NCBI GenBank assembly: GCA_022562515.1
Contig: JADFPB010000003.1
Span: 1 to 36,596 of the forward strand
Origin: Chloroflexota bacterium
GTDB taxonomy: Bacteria > Chloroflexota > Dehalococcoidia > Lucifugimonadales > Lucifugimonadaceae
Length of the DNA stretch: 36,596 bases
Direction: 5' to 3'
The notes below the pieces were generated by a model that worked only from the letters and a program-made list of their open reading frames with translations, had not been told where the DNA came from and ran no database searches. Numbering within the stretch: position 1 is the stretch's first letter; every line of letters begins with the position of its first letter. Shown here piece after piece: positions 34,270 to 36,596 of this stretch. The translations under genes were made by a program, and so were the position numbers.

Positions 34270-34464
34270 CTTGCCGTGGTTCGAATGGTTCCTGATACTG
34301 GATACGAATTTGATGCCCTGGTTGGACTGAGGGGGACGCGTTCAACTTCGTATATTCGATGGTATAACGCCGGGTAGGGCTATCGGGCGGGGTTTTGACT
34401 ATCCGGACCGCCACGCGTAGCATCGGCCAGCCTGATACCCGCCACAATATTGGAAAGTTTGTGA

Positions 34465-35373
34465 ATGCGTTACTTTCAACTCCTGATACGGGGCGAAAGC
34501 CACCTCGCGGTCGAAACGAGCGATGACACGCTGGTTGACCTGACTACGATCTCACCTCACGCCACCGGCGTCATCGAGCTTTTGCGTGCCGCCGCCCTTG
34601 TCGGCACAGACATCGACCAGATCGCGCGGGCGATCGTGGACCGCTCTTCCGGTGGGATGACGATTTCACTGGCGGACGTTGAAGATGCCACGGCCGAAGG
34701 CGGTCATGGTCCGCGTTTCGGTCTGCCGCTCGTCCCGCCCGAGGTATGGGCGGTGGGCGTGACGTACCAGGACTCGATGCGCGAGCGGCAGGCGGAGAGC
34801 GAGACGCCGGACGTTTACGCCAAGGTGTACGCCTCAGAGCGTCCGGAGGTGTTCTTCAAGGCGACGCCAGGCAGAGTCTCTGGTCCGTTCGAGGAGGTGG
34901 GAATTCGCGCCGATTCTGACTGGGACGTGCCTGAGCCTGAACTCGCATTCGTCCTCTTCGATGGTGCGGTAGCCGGTTATACGGTTGGAAACGATATGAG
35001 CAGCCGGACCATTGAGGGGCTCAACCCCCTGTACTTGCCCCAGGCGAAGATATACGACAAGTCCTGTTCAATCGGTCCGTGTTTCGTTACCCGTGAGACC
35101 GTTGGCGATCCCCAGGACCTCACCGTGAAGCTGACGATTGAGCGGGATGGCAATGAAGTGTTCACCGGCGCCACGTCTACGGGAAACATGCTCAGGGACT
35201 GCGACTATCTGGCGGACTGGCTGCAGCGCCACAACCCCGTGCCGGACGGCACCACGGTTCTTACGGGAACGGGAATCATTCCGCCGCCTGAGTTCACTCT
35301 GCAGGCCGGGGATGTGGTTTCGATCGAGATCGAAAAGATCGGCACCCTTACCAACACCGTAGTCGTTGTTTGA
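34465..35373 (+). CDS. Fumarylacetoacetate hydrolase-family protein, 2-dehydro-3-deoxy-D-arabinonate dehydratase-like
   Basis: A metal-dependent enzyme of the FAH fold, 302 aa. The sequence VWAVGVTYQDSMRERQAE, DVYAKVYASERPEVFFKA and WDVPEPELAFVL, with GYTVGNDMSSRTIEGLNPLYLPQAKIYDKSCSIGPC, resembles sugar-acid dehydratases that make 2-oxoglutarate semialdehyde from 2-keto-3-deoxy-pentonates. Metal ligands would include Glu157, Glu159 and Asp177. The exact substrate is inferred from resemblance; general FAH hydrolase activity is the fallback. The ATG start is divergent from npdG with 195 bases between. No pentose-oxidation genes are nearby. Confidence 0.82.
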   Translation: MRYFQLLIRGESHLAVETSDDTLVDLTTISPHATGVIELLRAAALVGTDIDQIARAIVDRSSGGMTISLADVEDATAEGGHGPRFGLPLVPPEVWAVGVTYQDSMRERQAESETPDVYAKVYASERPEVFFKATPGRVSGPFEEVGIRADSDWDVPEPELAFVLFDGAVAGYTVGNDMSSRTIEGLNPLYLPQAKIYDKSCSIGPCFVTRETVGDPQDLTVKLTIERDGNEVFTGATSTGNMLRDCDYLADWLQRHNPVPDGTTVLTGTGIIPPPEFTLQAGDVVSIEIEKIGTLTNTVVVV

Positions 35374-35505
35374 GGGAGTTTGCTGCAAAGTCTCGGGATT
35401 CCGCGTCAGTGCGCACTCCCCCGATGCGGTACCCTCTGTGCCGTCATGCTTATCCAGTGCGTCTGGCCGGGGCATCCGGTTGCCGCTTTTCGATATGAGA
35501 ATTAG

Positions 35506-36552
35506 ATGACCCTTAACGACCCAGCAGGTGGCGAATCTGCGGCGGATGCGACCCCCGCGTCCCTGGATGGCGCTGGCGATGGCGCTGGCGATTTAGCACG
35601 CGGTGAGTCCGTCGAGCGGCTCAGCGACGTGGCAGCGCGCCTGCGCGAGAGTGTACAGCGGGTGATCGTGGGCAAAGACGAGGCGATCGATCTTGCCCTG
35701 GTCGCGCTTCTGTGCCGTGGCCATGTGCTGCTGGAGGACGTTCCGGGCATTGGCAAGACCACGATGGCGAAGGCGCTGGCCCAGTCACTGGCATGTGATT
35801 TCAAGCGGATTCAGTTCACACCGGATCTGATGCCGGGCGATGTGCTTGGCGTGAACATCCTGAACATGCAGTCCGGGGAGTTCGATTTCAGGCCCGGACC
35901 GATCTTTGCCCAGGTCCTTCTTGCTGATGAGATCAATCGGGCGACTCCTCGTACGCAAACGGCGCTGCTCGAGGCGATGCAGGAGAGGCAGTCCACGATT
36001 GATGGCGAGACCCGGAAACTACCGGAGCCGTTTATCGTTCTGGCAACGCTGAATCCTATTGAAATGGAAGGCACTTTCCCGTTGCCGGAGGCCCAACTTG
36101 ACCGATTCATGCTGCGCGTCACTCTCGGCTACCCGACTCAGGCCGAGGAGGCGGACATTCTTTTGCGATTCGGCGACCCTACGGAAGAGCCGTTCATCGA
36201 TCCAGTCATGACGATTGAAGAGCTGATGCAGGCCCAGAAACTGGTAACTAAGGTGCGGATGGAAGATACGCTCCGCACGTATCTGCTGCAGGTGATAGAC
36301 GCTACCAGGAACATGGAAGACCTACAGCTTGGGGCCAGCCCGCGTGCGTCTCTGGCCCTGTATCGCGCTTCGCAGGCGTGGGCGGCCATGAAGGGCCGGG
36401 CCTATGTGGTGCCGGACGATATAAAGCGGATGGTCAGCCCGGTTCTTGCCCACCGGATGATTCTCAGTCCCCAGGCGCGGCTCAGAGGGCGCGACGCAGA
36501 GTCGATACTGGACGATCGCATCCGGGACATCCCTGTCCCAATCGAACGTTAG
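35506..36552 (+). CDS. MoxR-family AAA+ ATPase
   Basis: A chaperone-like ATPase, 348 aa. Walker A is EDVPGIGKTTMAKALA (from about 77), Walker B is VLLADEINRATPRTQTALLEAMQE (about 137-160), sensor 1 is LATLNPIE (about Asn183), and the Arg-finger region is PEAQLDRF (Arg200). The C-terminal lid (about 255-340) contains ASPRASLALYRASQAWAAMKGRAYVVPDDIK, typical of MoxR. The first 30 residues are Gly/Ala/Asp-rich and encoded by a small tandem repeat. MoxR genes are usually followed by DUF58 and von Willebrand-type genes, which would lie just beyond this window. The final 44 bases hold no gene start I can support. Confidence 0.93.
   Translation: MTLNDPAGGESAADATPASLDGAGDGAGDLARGESVERLSDVAARLRESVQRVIVGKDEAIDLALVALLCRGHVLLEDVPGIGKTTMAKALAQSLACDFKRIQFTPDLMPGDVLGVNILNMQSGEFDFRPGPIFAQVLLADEINRATPRTQTALLEAMQERQSTIDGETRKLPEPFIVLATLNPIEMEGTFPLPEAQLDRFMLRVTLGYPTQAEEADILLRFGDPTEEPFIDPVMTIEELMQAQKLVTKVRMEDTLRTYLLQVIDATRNMEDLQLGASPRASLALYRASQAWAAMKGRAYVVPDDIKRMVSPVLAHRMILSPQARLRGRDAESILDDRIRDIPVPIER
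35569..35592 (+). repeat. 12-bp tandem duplication GGCGCTGGCGAT within moxR
   Basis: Two exact copies encoding GAGDGAGD in the disordered N-terminus. In-frame, so the reading frame is preserved. Confidence 0.7.
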
Positions 36553-36596
36553 GCCCAGTCGAACGCCAGGCCGGCTCCGGCTCACTCTGGCGAGGC

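Overview
The window is a GC-rich bacterial chromosome segment with no mobile elements, no rRNA or tRNA genes that I can recognise, and no CRISPR array. The gene content points to Chloroflexota, most likely the Dehalococcoidia/SAR202 side. The evidence is an H+-type ATP synthase operon led by an AtpZ/AtpI-family gene, a Rex redox repressor beside it, an HspR-type MerR repressor leading grpE-dnaK, DUF951, DUF503 and bifunctional-nuclease (DUF151) genes, an F420-dependent NADP reductase, and a cluster of small response regulators. The phylum call is an inference from gene content and protein flavour, not from a marker tree.

Layout. Positions 1-3330 hold a phosphonate-type ABC importer (phnD lipoprotein cut by the window edge, phnC, two phnE), translationally coupled. 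Then come an S9 prolyl-oligopeptidase-family peptidase (3379-5343), a stand-alone CheY-like receiver (5385-5771, minus) and a SAM methyltransferase (6115-6939, minus). 7170-9875 is modABC (molybdate import), which converges on an endonuclease III-like glycosylase coupled to a small membrane protein (9865-11069, minus). 11159-12997 holds pyrF, a DUF951 protein and a bifunctional-nuclease-family protein with its own promoter.

13162-20794 is a complete F1Fo ATP synthase operon in the order AtpZ/I, a, c, b, delta, alpha, gamma, beta, epsilon. It ends at a strong bidirectional terminator shared with the convergent rex gene. Subunit a carries a large charged insertion and subunit c an N-terminal extension. 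Rex has a Rex-type operator over its own -10 box. A DUF503 gene diverges from it, followed by a tiny zinc-ribbon gene on the minus strand.

22694-26004 is a heat-shock operon, hspR-grpE-dnaK, preceded by a HAIR-like inverted repeat that overlaps a TTGACA -35 box. After a second bidirectional terminator comes a CaCA-type cation exchanger (minus). 27391-30765 is a signalling island: two CheY-like receivers, a sensor-less histidine kinase and two coupled NarL-type regulators, one with a degenerate receiver. The last part holds an AcuC-type deacetylase, a membrane-anchored gluzincin peptidase coupled to npdG (F420H2:NADP+ oxidoreductase), a fumarylacetoacetase-family dehydratase and a MoxR ATPase.

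Most genes are ordinary housekeeping or transport functions. I did not find a clear new defence or mobile system. The best leads are the modified Fo subunits, the HspR and Rex autoregulatory sites, and the signalling island with its unusual receiver and short palindromes. All starts were judged by eye from ribosome-binding sites and family length; several are TTG or GTG.
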